Part shown: positions 12,301-23,300 of the stretch, piece by piece | How the letters are laid out: each line of letters begins with the position of its first letter | Position numbering within the stretch: the stretch's first letter is position 1 | Assembly (NCBI GenBank): GCA_015956445.1 | Contig: WIUZ02000021.1 | Coordinates: 558,001-622,000, forward strand | Direction: 5' to 3' | DNA: 64,000 bases | DNA from: Thelephora terrestris | Taxonomy: Eukaryota > Basidiomycota > Agaricomycetes > Thelephorales > Thelephoraceae | Translations under genes and position numbers: made by a program | Notes under the pieces: model-generated | The model's input: the letters and a program-made list of their open reading frames with translations, nothing else | Told to the model about the DNA's origin: nothing | The model's database searches: none

Positions 12301-13378
12301 CACAAGCACGTTGTCGAGTTGGCTGAGGTTGTAGTGAAGAGGTCTATAAGAACTCTTACTAGTCCTTCTTGGTTTACTTAGAAGCTAAGCGTTAACAACT
12401 AAGTAGGCTGGTTGAGAAGTCAGTTATCCTGACTATCAACTCCACAGGGTGGGCGGGGTTTCGTACTTTCTGGCTCCTTGTCCTGATGAGTTCGCTGAAG
12501 GAGGTTGTAGGTCCTTCAGATGTGTTCAGAGGGGTTCAGTAACCTTTATCACTACTGCACGTATATTCCCTGGTCCAAACACCTAGTAAGAATGTAAAGG
12601 GGGTTGCTGATCTTGATAAGAATGGAGTTCCTGATCTACGCTGATGATCGGGAATGGAGATAATGATGTGCAAAACTGATACGATCGAGGCTGTATATGA
12701 GGCTGTGAAGAAGGCTGTGTAGAATGCTGTGCACTGTGGCTGTGTAAGTGGCTGTGCTGTGGCTGTGTTAAGGGGGTGGCTGTGCTAATACTTCTGAGGC
12801 TGTGCTGATATGTCTGAGTAGTTTTGATGATCTGTCAATATACTGCTGAGGTACGTCCAAATGCTGCTGAGATACGTCTGATAACTTGATACTGCTGAAA
12901 CTTGAGAACCTGTCTTGATAAGATAAACTTCTTGATATGTCTGAGATACTGATACGTCGGATACCAATGTGGTACTATTACTAAATCTGTCTGTCACCTA
13001 GTCAGTCACTAGTCTGAGGTAGAATACTCTCTGCCTGAAGGGTCTGCCTTCAGCACTAACAGAGATAAGGATATTGCTACGTCACAGAGTCAAGTGTACT
13101 AAGCTTATTCAGAAGTCCAAACTTAGAACTTATTCACACAGAGGTGGGGCTCAAAATGGTATGTGATTACTGAAAATCACTCAACCACTCAGGCCTAAGG
13201 AGGTGAGGCAAAGTAGGGGTCTTGGTGAAAAGGGGTAGAGTAAAAGAGGGTGGGTTATAGAGAGAAGAGGGGATAGAGGGGGCAACTACTGGCCAGTGGC
13301 CAACAGCTGTTGGGTAGAGAGAGAGAGGGGTAAAAGGTTATGGGTGAGTTGCCTCTCCTTAGAACTGGGGGTGAGTTC

Positions 13379-13388
13379 TTTATATACT
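13379..13388 (-). promoter_or_regulatory. Putative TATA box of the solo LTR
   Basis: The minus strand reads AAAGTATATAAAG across this position, the only good TATA-like site in the LTR. It lies on the 3' side of the TTC/GAA arrays when read leftwards, the usual order for a U3 promoter. Confidence 0.45.
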
Positions 13389-13399
13389 TTTCCATGTGA

Positions 13400-13437
13400 G
13401 AATATTCTAGAACGTTCTATGTCCTTCTACTGTATTC
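13400..13437. promoter_or_regulatory. Palindromic heat-shock-element-like site
   Basis: GAATATTCTAGAACGTTC (13400-13417) is GAAnnTTCnnGAAnnTTC, four alternating 5-bp units, the canonical heat-shock factor binding pattern. TTC recurs every 10 bases at 13405, 13415, 13425 and 13435. Confidence 0.55.
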
Positions 13438-13520
13438 TATGGTAATTAATGGTGTGACAGGTGTCACAAGTGTGACAAAATGTCACAAAAGGTGTGACCG
13501 GTGTCACATGGGGTGTGATG

Positions 13521-13633
13521 TTCCGTCACCTTCTAGAACATTCCGGCAAGTTCCAGGATGTTCCGGCGCATTCCAGGGTGTTCCTGAACATTCTGTAACA
13601 TTCTGTAACTTTCCATGAGTTTCTTGTCCTTAT
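13521..13633. promoter_or_regulatory. Ten-base-periodic TTC array (step-type HSE-like)
   Basis: Eleven successive decamers starting at 13521 each begin with TTC (TTCC or TTCT): 13521, 13531, 13541 and so on to 13621. The second, TTCTAGAACATTCC across 13531-13544, also holds the alternating TTCnnGAAnnTTC form. Heat-shock factor is known to bind step-type sites, meaning nTTCn units separated by 5 bp, a 10-bp period. Functional binding is inference. Confidence 0.5.
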
Positions 13634-15203
13634 CTAATCTTATCTTATCTGATAAGACTGTTATCTAATCTAATCTAATCTTGCTGTGGTGAATTATCAT
13701 AAATAATGACATGGTTGTTCTCATGTCCGACAACGTGAAGACACTAAGACTGCCAAGGAAAAACGGGCCGCCACAGACAAACGCAAGAAGCGAGTCCAGG
13801 CTCGGACGGACAAGCTCAACACATTTAACCCAATCCTTAGTCTCGGGAAGTTGAAGAAGATGACAATGGATGGTGACAGATCAGAACGCATCAAGCAACA
13901 GTTGTCTTGGCACAAACGGATTGGCCGGGACGTGAATATCCCAGCGGGGTTTCATGCATTTCGCAAGGCAAAAGCCTGGGGAGCTATGGTCAAAGCCGTT
14001 CAGCGGCATCAACTTGGCACATCACACCGGAAACTCCCAGGTGTGCATTGAATATACCCGAAAATTCAGTACACACTGACTTTCCACAGAACCGGAGCAA
14101 ATCGATGAAAACTTCGACCCCTTTGTGGGCGTTGAAATCACACCGGACGTGGGCGACAGTGTTAATGACGACAATTGCTCTATTCCAGGAGGCGATGACG
14201 ACAACGACGGCGTTCGTTCCAACGTAGGCAGTGGCAGTGACGAGTTCCCCAACACAGATGACGACGATGATGTCGCCAGCAACACTGACATTGTTGCAGA
14301 TGAGGTTTCAGCCCACCACATCTCACTGGACCCAGTCGTTGACTCCGAATGTGAAGATATTGGTTGTGAAGGTGAGGATGCTGATGAAGGAGACGAGGAA
14401 CTAATGGAGAGCAATCATGCCTTCGCTGTCAAGCTCGGTGTCGTACCACCACGGTCAACCCGCGATGCTGGATGTCAGCTGCCTTCACCGTATACCGCTG
14501 GCTGTACCTGGTCAAGAGAAGACTGGTCGTGTTCATACGATGCTGTTTTCATGGCCTTCTGGTCACTGTACGAGCAATCGTCCCAAAATTGGCGCTGCAA
14601 TTGGAGGGAGCGTGCACTGGAGTGGAATGGACCACTTGGCGAAAATTTTGATCATCTCATCATCCTCGCAGCCACTCCAGTTAGCATCCAGGACCGCATG
14701 GGGTGGTTCTGCCGTTATCGCGATCGTCTTCGCAACCAGCTGTCCCGCAAAGACCCCGGGTCATTCCCACGCAGAGGACAAGTCCCAGCCTCGGCCAGTC
14801 GCATATTAGAACTCCTGTTCGGCAAAGCCACTGGACCATATCTCGAGCAACGCCTCATCTGCCGAAGTTGCGAGGAGTCATCTCGAGCAGAACGCGAAAT
14901 CTGTTTCCTCGCGTTGGGTGGTCTGCAAAAAGACAAAACTCAAGTCTGGCTACACACAATTTGGGCAGAGTTCGTCAATCGCTCCAAAACAGAAGCCGCT
15001 CATATGGGAACTATGTGTCCCCACTGCCGGGGTCCAAACGAGGTGCAGGATTTGAGGATGCCGGAAGTACCATGGATTTGGTTTGAGCACGAACGATCTT
15101 CCCCTGTGTGGCCTTCGCTAACCCTCGGATTTGACTCCCCAACCCAGCGGCTTAGGTACAGCCTACGCGTGATCATCTACGCCGGTGGAAACCACTTTAC
15201 CGT

Positions 15204-16207
15204 TGAACTGCTACTATCCGGGTGGAGTCGGGACACGACCAGAATAGCAGAAGTGGGGGTGAGGGGTCACCGGTTGTGCAGAGGTCGGGAAGGGGAGAGA
15301 AGCTAGACAGAGGAGAGGGAACCACGGTAGGTCGCGACGTTGTCGGGACGAGAAGGGAGAACTCCGTACTAGCAAACTCCTGCTAGACGATGACGATGGG
15401 CTAAGGGGCTAGTGGGCGATGGGCTAGTAGGCTAGGGGTCTATTGGAACTATGGGGCTAGTGGGATCGATGTCAGAGCGAGGAGCTGGAGGTTTTCGATG
15501 ATCAGGTCGTTCAAGCAGAAGGGAGAAGAGGTGTGAAGAGGCCCAGGGGTTTCTTGGTCGTTCAACTAGCTAGTACAGGGTATTTATAGGTAAAGACAGT
15601 GCGATCTACGCGAAAGAGATGGGAAAAGTAGCGAACAAATGGAGAAACGGTGGGAGAATAAGAACAGGTAGATAGAAGGGGATAAACGAGAGTCCGATGC
15701 AGGGTAGGGAGACAAACGGTTCATCGGGAGGCCGGAACGAGGCTGGGACAGGTCTTACCGAGAGGATGGAGCGATCGTGAGAAACAGGACCGAAAGGGGA
15801 AGTCTACGGGTTCGAGATCAAAAGATCGTAACCGGGCGGGAGAGCGGGAGCAGTCGAAGATGATTGGCGAGCGAGAGGGAACGAGTCGACACGTGTATAG
15901 ACTGAAGGGAACCGGACCGAGGGAGGGGACACGTCATCTCGGCGAGATAAGGGATCGGGAGACATCGGCCGATCGCAACATCACGTGCCGTTCGGGGAGG
16001 ACGGCCACGGAGGCATAAACAGCGTGCGATGACGCGCATCGAAGGGATCGCGGGAACGGCTCGATGATCGGGACGTCAAGTGGGCGTGACCCTCCTGTGA
16101 CCGATCGAGGGGTCGTCGGCTCGCGTAGTCAGTAGCTAGCGGGGTAGGGAGGTAGGGACTGGGGACTAGCACTAGATTCGACGGTCGCGCGAATAGACAG
16201 CGGGTCA
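15204..16207 (-). repeat. 3' LTR of the Ty3/Gypsy element
   Basis: 1004 bp, same length as its partner at 27286. On the minus strand a TATAAATA lies near 15590, in the expected sense for an LTR promoter. Confidence 0.93.
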
Positions 16208-16223
16208 TCTCCTCGAGACTTTT
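16208..16223 (-). other. Polypurine-tract-like site next to the 3' LTR
   Basis: The minus strand reads AAAAGTCTCGAGGAGA directly before the LTR. The purine run is short (GAGGAGA), but the position is right for plus-strand DNA priming. Confidence 0.45.
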
Positions 16224-16359
16224 AAAATTCAACCACCCTTGGTTGCGTGAGGTCGCCATGAGGCACACGTGAGGCGTCCGAATCGGGAAGGCCGCGCGGA
16301 AGCAAAACGACGAGATCGCGGTTTCGCCAGCTCATCACTTCTCTTTTCTGGTCCTCATC

Positions 16360-18298
16360 ATGTCTTCCTCTTCTAAATGGACTCCTCCTGCTGCTGCCAG
16401 CGACCCGATTATCCTGGCCGCTATGATACAGAGCGCCAAGGCGGTGAAGATCCCGGACGACGAGAAGCATCCCGATTGGGCTCGCCCCACGATCAAGGCC
16501 TTGGTGTCGGCTCAGGGACGTCCGGAAGCGTTCGAGCCCGTCTGGGCGACGGTCCTGCCGTTTTGGCGGCTCAAGGGGTTGGAGGAAAGGCTGGAGGAGG
16601 ATAAGGAGTTGCGGGACCCTTGGGCGATGCATGCGTTGGCTTGGCTGGTGAGTCGAGTCGCGACGTTTCGATGTGGCGGGAGGGAGGGACTAAATCGTCG
16701 AGTTTGTAGGCTCGTCATCGGGACGTGTGCCGTAGTTTTGGGCTCCCGCCTCTGCAGTTGATCGTCGACTGGGCAGACGCGGCAGAGTCCATTGGTTGGT
16801 TAACTCCGGGCTCGACCCCTTTTGGCGAGGATGCAGAGGAGGCTCCCGCACCCGTGATTAGTCGTCAATCGACGCTTCGACCGGTCGGGAGTGCTGGGGG
16901 GGCTACTATGCCAGCTATGAGTCGTCAGCCGTCTATCCAGGCGGTCAGGGGCACGGTGGGCGATCTGCCGCCTCCCACTAGTCGCGAGCCCTCCATTCAG
17001 CCAACTCCACAGGTGTCCGAGCGAGACGAGGACTTTGAGATGGAGGATACGCCCAGAAGGAGCGCTGGGGGTGGTCGGAACACGACGGGGGGTAAAAGTG
17101 CGCTCATCCCATACGTTGCCGTCCCTCCTCGTCCCCAGGCTACCAGAAGGGATGTTTCGGCCACAGAGTCGAACGTCGGGTCGAAGCGGGATCTCCCCAG
17201 CTCGCCGAGTAAGGAGGAGTCCACCTCAAAACGTTCGCGGACGACGGGTACCACCGGGAAGGGGAAGGGCGTTCAACGTGATCACGTCCCGGCCTTTCCA
17301 GCCATCGACCTCTCCGGCGAGACATATGAGGAGGAGGAGCAGCTGAATACGGTGAAGTTTCCGGGTGCGCGCAAATACGTGAGTCTTTAAACTTTTCGCG
17401 CTGTATCCGGGAGGTCTCATACTTCTTCCAGACGTGTGATCGGTGCGACTCGTCCTCGTCGAAGGTGGTGAAGGATGCGTGTCGTCCAACCTGGTGCCTC
17501 GCGCTCAAGGAGGAGCGTCCGACCTTCATCTGCGCAGCCTGTAGGAAGGACAAGAAGGGTTGCTCCTTCAAATGGATGACGTTCGGGATCACTGGTTGGC
17601 CCACGGTTACTCGCACGCCCGCGGGAGATCGTCGTCGCAAGAAGGAGGCCGCAGACCGTCGAAAGACAGAGGTTCCTACGAACGAGCTTGCCGACGACGG
17701 TGGGAACGTCCCGAAACCGAAGAGAGCCCCTCGCGTGAGGAAGACTGCGACCTCTGCGGCTTCTGAGCCCTCCCTCTCCGTTTCTACCCGCTCCAAGACT
17801 AAGGCTGCCACGGTAGGTTCGAATGTTGCGCTTCCCACAGTCGCGATGGCTGGTCTGTCTGTCGGGGGTCCCTCTTCAGGACTTCACAGCTGGGAGGTCG
17901 ATCTCCGTGAGTTCGAGCAGGAGTGGGGCCCGTCGACGGATTCCCCAGTTGCTGTGGAGCAACTTCGCGCAGCTCTTCGTTCCCAGCTTGCCAAGGAGCG
18001 CAACGAGGTGGACGAGATTGCTGATCTCGTCGCGAGTCGTCGGTACATTGCGAAGAGGATCCTGGCTAGGATGAACGAGGAGATCAATCGCCGTGGTGGG
18101 GAGGAGATCTGGGACTCCTCTGACTTTGCGTGTTCGGGAGAGGAAGGGGGCGACGGTGATGTGTCTGTGGGGGCTGTGAGTGACGACGAGGTGTTTTTGG
18201 ATGGTGGGGCTGCGGTGAGGGATGTGGGAGAGGAGCTTCGGGATGTTGACGACGTTGAGGACTCGGGTATGGTTGCGGAGGGGTCGCGAAGGGTCTGA
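16360..18298 (+). CDS. Antisense reading frame 1 inside the Ty3 element, apparently spliced; unknown function
   Basis: Runs opposite to gag-pol, between the pol end and the 3' LTR. ATG at 16360 begins MSSSSKWTPPAAASDP. GT...AG signals near 16648-16710 and 17380-17432 suggest three exons, so the plus strand seems to be the coding one here. Features: Trp-rich N-terminal part, repeated SRQ/SRE-P-S-I motifs, a basic SKRSRTTGTTGKGKG stretch, then a Cys-rich part (TCDRC ... CRPTWC ... CAACRKDKKGC) that could bind zinc, and an acidic C-terminus. It resembles Cys-cluster frames I associate with agaricomycete Ty3 elements; function unknown. Confidence 0.5.
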
Positions 18299-18539
18299 GG
18301 AATGGGGAGGAGGTCGCGCGAACTTTTTAGCCATCATCATCATGTACTACTAGTTTCTTGGCCTGTTTCTTTGCTGAATTCTCGTGTTTTCTTGGTCCGT
18401 AGCGTGTGGAGTGTGGTGAGACTCGTGGAATCGAGTTGGGTAAGGCGTGAGACGAGTTCTGCAAGGTGGGTACCTCCTCTGCGTCCTTCCAGCGGGTATG
18501 AACGATGATCGGGATGCGAGCGCGATATTGGGGACTGGC

Positions 18540-18558
18540 TCTCCTCGAGACTTTTGAA
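18540..18558. repeat. Second copy of the polypurine-tract/leader motif
   Basis: TCTCCTCGAGACTTTTGAA nearly repeats the 16208 site (one base differs in the first 19). It lies ahead of the second antisense frame, just as the first copy lies ahead of the first frame. Confidence 0.5.
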
Positions 18559-18821
18559 TACTGACCGTCCTCGGTCACAACAACGACGGGGTGAAATGCT
18601 GAAACGCCTGGAAATGGCGGGACGGTTGGCCAGCATTGAATCGGGAGCCCACCCGGCTCAGAGGCACGATAACACGGGCCGGACGGGATGATCGGGACGG
18701 TGCCGGCATCTTCCGAATCACGTGGAACACCGTACGGTCCGCGAGGACGGGGGAAAACGTCAGGGAGGGGGATCGAGTGAAAAAAAAAATTTTGAAGTCC
18801 ACCACCACCAGCACGACCGCA

Positions 18822-20132
18822 ATGCCTCTCATCGGGAATCACTATCTCACCGACGGCGACAATCCTGTGTGGATAAACAACCTTGAAGCTCGCGATCCCC
18901 CCACTGATCGTCCAGGGGTCGGCTTTCTCGACATCACTCTTGCAGATATCGTGGAACGCGTTCGGAGCGAGCGTGGGGATCGCGATGCCTTGGAAAGGGC
19001 CACGAGCTCAGATGCCCTCTTCGGATTCGCTATCAGGGCTATTGAGGACGATCGAGGTCGCCCAGGGCGTCTGGGGGAGGACAGGGTTTGGAGGCGCCTC
19101 CTAGAGATGGGTCTCGCTGCTGATGGGATGTCGGGAGACGTTCGTGAAAGCATCGCGACACGACAAGCCGTTCGTTATACCGCTGTAATCGCGAACGAGC
19201 TCATGAGGCGTCAGGAGGGACTCGAAAACAGGGTATGTCGCCGGGAGTGGTCGCGTCCGAGCATAGTGCTAACTCTTGAATGGTAGATTGAGGAAGTCCG
19301 TCTTCGCAATGAATGGTTGAGGATCCGCGTGGGAATGATGGACCAGGCTATGGACGAAATGGATCGGCACTACACCGCAGAGAGCGAGGCCGGGAGTCAC
19401 TATGTGAGTCCCCGCTGTCCCGCGCAGGGTCGTGACACTGACTGGAGCACAGGTCAGGGGTCTGAACGGCAGGATCACGTGGCTGGAGCAATCGCTCGCG
19501 GACTTCGTCGAGGCGTCTCTCATGCGTCGGGAGTACTATGGGGAAGTTGGGGTCCGTCGCGAGGAAGTCACCGCTACCGCGGAGGAGCCGGTAGCCGTTG
19601 GTGGGGTGGAAGATCCGCCTGTGGTTACGGAGTTCCACGCTCAGGCGACGGACGAGGACTTGGATATTGTTCTTGCGCACGGGGAGGATCGCGAGGAGGC
19701 TCCGGTGCCGCTCGAGCGCGCCGAAACCGCTGATACCACGGGGGGTGTTGACCATGTGAGTTCATCAACTTTGTCGCGACGTCCACTGGTTGACCTGGGG
19801 AATCGTAGGTACCAACGCCAGGTGCGACGGTCGTCGGGGCTAACACCATCCCGCAAGAGGGTCCACCGCCTTCCTATACACGCCACCGCAACTACGGGCG
19901 ACTCTCTCCTGCGGAATCAGACGTGGCCGCTCGTGTACGCATGCTGCAGCACGCTGTCGCCTACATGCTCCGTGCTCGTGAGATGTTCGCGAGATCCACG
20001 GGCAGATATGCGGGATATGAAGATGACCTTGACCCCACGGAGGACGCCATGATGAACGTGGTTGGGGAGACCTCGCGACGCATTCGGGCTGAGTTTGGAG
20101 AGGGTCGCGACCGCAGAGGTGACGGGGCATAG
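18822..20132 (+). CDS. Antisense reading frame 2 inside the Ty3 element, apparently spliced; unknown function
   Basis: ATG at 18822 begins MPLIGNHYLTDGDNPVW. The first exon reads to about 19232. Further GT...AG-bounded pieces follow, with RLRNEWLRIRVGMMDQAMDE and GRITWLEQSLADF, then an acidic stretch. It looks helical or coiled-coil and carries no domain I know. It is convergent with pol, whose end lies at 20351. The exon plan is tentative. Confidence 0.42.
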
Positions 20133-20350
20133 CCCAAGGTAAGAGTGAACTAGCTGGTCATTGATGCGCAACTGCAAAGACAAAGGGGTTGTAAAGATGA
20201 TGAAAGAAGAATAGCGGGCGAAGGAAACGTGGGTGTCTAGAAGGTAGATCGAAAGTGAGACAGCATTAGAATCTTAGAAGGGGGCGGAAAAAGTGAATAG
20301 AGAGGTGCATAGCTATAGTCCGGAATAAATACGAGACAGGTTGGTCTGTC

Positions 20351-23300
20351 CTAGAACGAAGGGGAGGGAACCTCGCGATAAGATCCAACAGCGGGGTCCA
20401 AGGAATCGAAGAAGTGGACATCTTCAGGGTCCTCGCTGGTGGAGTCCTCGTCGTCGGGAAGAGTCGCGAAGCTTGGGTCGCGAGTCTCTGTACGAGCAAG
20501 GTAGGGAATCAGACGAAACCCGGCTACCCTGAGCTGAGACTGGGCGCCGTCGAGTTCAGCGACGATGTAAGAGGGGCCAGCCTTCTTGCGAATGACGACA
20601 TAGGGGCCATTGTACCGGGGCTTGGTCTTGCGGTTCAGGGACTCTTCGATGCGGGAATTCCGAACGAGGACCAGAGATCCGGGCTTGAAATCGAAGTCTA
20701 CAATCTGTGAACCATGGCGCTTCTCAAACCGTTCTAGGTTCTTGATGCGGGAAGCGGTAACTGTCTCCTGCATCTTTTCGATATCTTCCTCACGCTTCGC
20801 CAGCTGACGAGCCCGGATCGCGATGAGTTCCTCGGTAGAGATGCCAAAGTCTTGGGCAGGGACGAGGTAAGTGGCTTCGAGAATGTCAAAGGGGAGGATG
20901 GGGTGGACACCGTGGACCATGTAGTAAGGGGAGAACCCAGTCGCCTTCCGCACAGTGACACGCTCGGCCCAGAAGACCTGCGGGAGAACCTCGCGCCACT
21001 TGGACTCGTTTCCATGACAGGTTTTCATGACAGCTTCACGGACATCAAAGTGCTTCGACTCGACAATCCCATTGGCTCGGGAGTTGTAGCCAGAGATGCG
21101 GATGTGCCGTATACCGTATCGCGATGCGAGGATGTCGAGGGCTGCGATATAGGAGGAACCGTTGTCGGTGACAATCTCGGCGATGCCACCCCAACGACAC
21201 AGGAGGTCCTGGAAGATGAAGTCGGCGATGACCTTGGCAGACTCGGAGGTGGTTGCCCGAGCTTCGGGATAAGATGTAAGCGCATCGCGAGCGTGGATGA
21301 CGTATCGGTAGCTTCCAGTCCTGGGCATAAGAAAGGTATCGATATGGGCTTTCCAAAACAAGCCGGGAACGGTCGGGACGGTTGGCGGGATGTAGAAATA
21401 TTCGGTTTGGCGCAGCTGACACTCGTGGCATGTCTTGACGTACCATCGGACGTTCTCACTGAGGCAGGGCCACCAGAAACGCAGAAGGAGGTTGGCTGTC
21501 GTCGCGAAGGCCCCCTTGTGGCCGAGGTTGTCGTGGGCAAACCGAATGAGGCGGAGGCGATCTGAAGGAGGAGGAACGAGCTGTGGGCTACCCTTGCGAT
21601 TCTTCCGGAACAGCTTGTTGCCAACGAGGAAGTAGTCTGTGGCTTGGCGGATGAACTGCCGGTAGTCGTGGTCAGAGAGGTCTGGAGGGCGCTCCAAGTC
21701 GGACAGGAACTTCTGTATCACGACGAGCCGTTCTTCGCGACGGAGGCCTTTGGGGGACTGGGGGATCGCGACACCAGTCTCAGAATCCGGTGAGGAGGAT
21801 CGCGACGGAGCGGCAGAGTCGTCGGGAGGTTCTGGAGAGGGTCGAGGGGAAGGAGAGGAGGCATGCAGAGCTGGTTCGGGTTCAATGGCGAATAATATAG
21901 AAGGTGCTGGGTCTAGGGGGGATCGAGGTGTGTTGACTTCAAGGAAGAATCCTGCGCCGAGGTCTATCCACTCTTCTAGTTCGTCCGGATCGTCGGGAGG
22001 CGGATCCTCAGGGGCGCGAGGACGACGGGAGAGACCGTCAGCTCCGGTGTGCTTGTCAGCGGGGACGTGGACGAGTTCGAAGTCAAAGAGCAGGATGGCG
22101 GATATCCATCGGTTCACGGCATCGTTGGGATGGAGCGTAGGGTTATTGAGCATCCCCTTGATAAACTTGGCATCCATTTCCACAGTGAGTTTCTTCACGC
22201 CGATGGTGTAAATCTGCGTCTGCTTGAGTGCGCGAAACAGCCCGAAGAGCTCGAGCTTGGCCTGGGAGTATCGCGACTTGCGATCGTTGAACGTGATGGA
22301 CCCGAATCGACTGGGGTAGCGCTTTCCGTCTTCACCGACCTGAAGGAGAATGAAACCAACACCGTTCATGCAGGAGTCGACGGCTAGGATGACTGGGCGT
22401 TGCGACTCGTAGTCGATAGGGCGTAGAGCTGGTGAGTTTACGATCGCGGCCTTGAGGTTCTCGATAGCTGCCAACTGCGGGGGTCCGATTTCGAAGGGTT
22501 CGTCTTTCCGTGTTAGCTGGATGAGGGGCCTTGCGACGAGAGTGTAGTTCTTGATGAAGATTCGAAGGACTCCACAGGTTCCCAGAAAAGCTCGAACCTC
22601 TGAAACATTTGTCGGGACTGGCCAGTCCTGGATGGCCTGGATTCGCGAAGGATCCGCGATACGACCTTCGTAAGTACAGATGTGTCCAAGGATGTCGGCC
22701 TGAGGTACTCCGATGAAGGCCTTCTTCCCGCTAAACGTAGCCCCGTAGGACTTGACGCGCTGGATGATCCGGTGGACTGCTTGGAAGTGCTCCCAGACGA
22801 ATCGTCGTATGCCTGGGTTTTCGGGGATAGTCTCATACGTTCCGTCGGGAAGCTCGTATCGCGACTTTGGGCCTTTGATGGGGACGTCGTCGGCGAAAGG
22901 CTGGGTCCAGTGTGGAATCTCGGGTCGAAGGATGTGGGATACGTCGCCCTGTAACACGGCTGGGGAGTTCGTCCAACCCATCGGTAGAACTGTGAGTCGG
23001 AACGCGCCGAGGGGAGTGTTGAACGTGGTCATGTCGCGAGAGTCGGGATGAAGCTGACGCTGGTCGAAGGAAACGTATAGGTCGAGCGTGGTGTAGATGG
23101 AGCGACCAGCGAAGTCTTCGGCAACCACATCGGTGTAGGGAGGCATAGCGGCGTTCTTGATCGTAACGGCGTTGAGAGGCTCCAAGGAATGAACCAGACG
23201 TAATGACTTCCCATCCTTCTTGTAGACACAGAACCATCTACTGTTGTAGGAGGAGGACGAGGGTTCGTAGACACCGGACTGCCACTTGTTCTCGATGATC

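Larger units (their letters stand above)
12312..13732 (-). mobile_element. Solo LTR-like insertion, 1421 bp
   Basis: Begins TGTCGAG and ends CCGACA (TG...CA), with ACGT directly outside both ends (12308-12311 and 13733-13736). It lies inside the transposase reading frame, which resumes in phase on the far side, so the insertion limits are exact. It has no coding capacity. Inside are GGCTGTG-type short repeats (12690-12800), many TGTCAC/GTGACA words (13455-13520) and TTC arrays (13400-13630). A TATATAA on the minus strand near 13380, downstream of the TTC arrays in that orientation, suggests the LTR is transcribed leftwards. The parent family (Ty1/copia or Ty3) cannot be told from an LTR alone. 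It is the fossil left after loss of the internal region. Confidence 0.72.

Noticed and set aside
12690-12800. GGCTGTG-rich tract considered as a CRISPR-like or satellite array
   Set aside because: Units and spacing are irregular; it is internal low-complexity sequence of the solo LTR in a eukaryote.
14125-15306. Independent acidic protein gene
   Set aside because: It is the 3' exon of the transposase-protease gene running into the Ty3 LTR.
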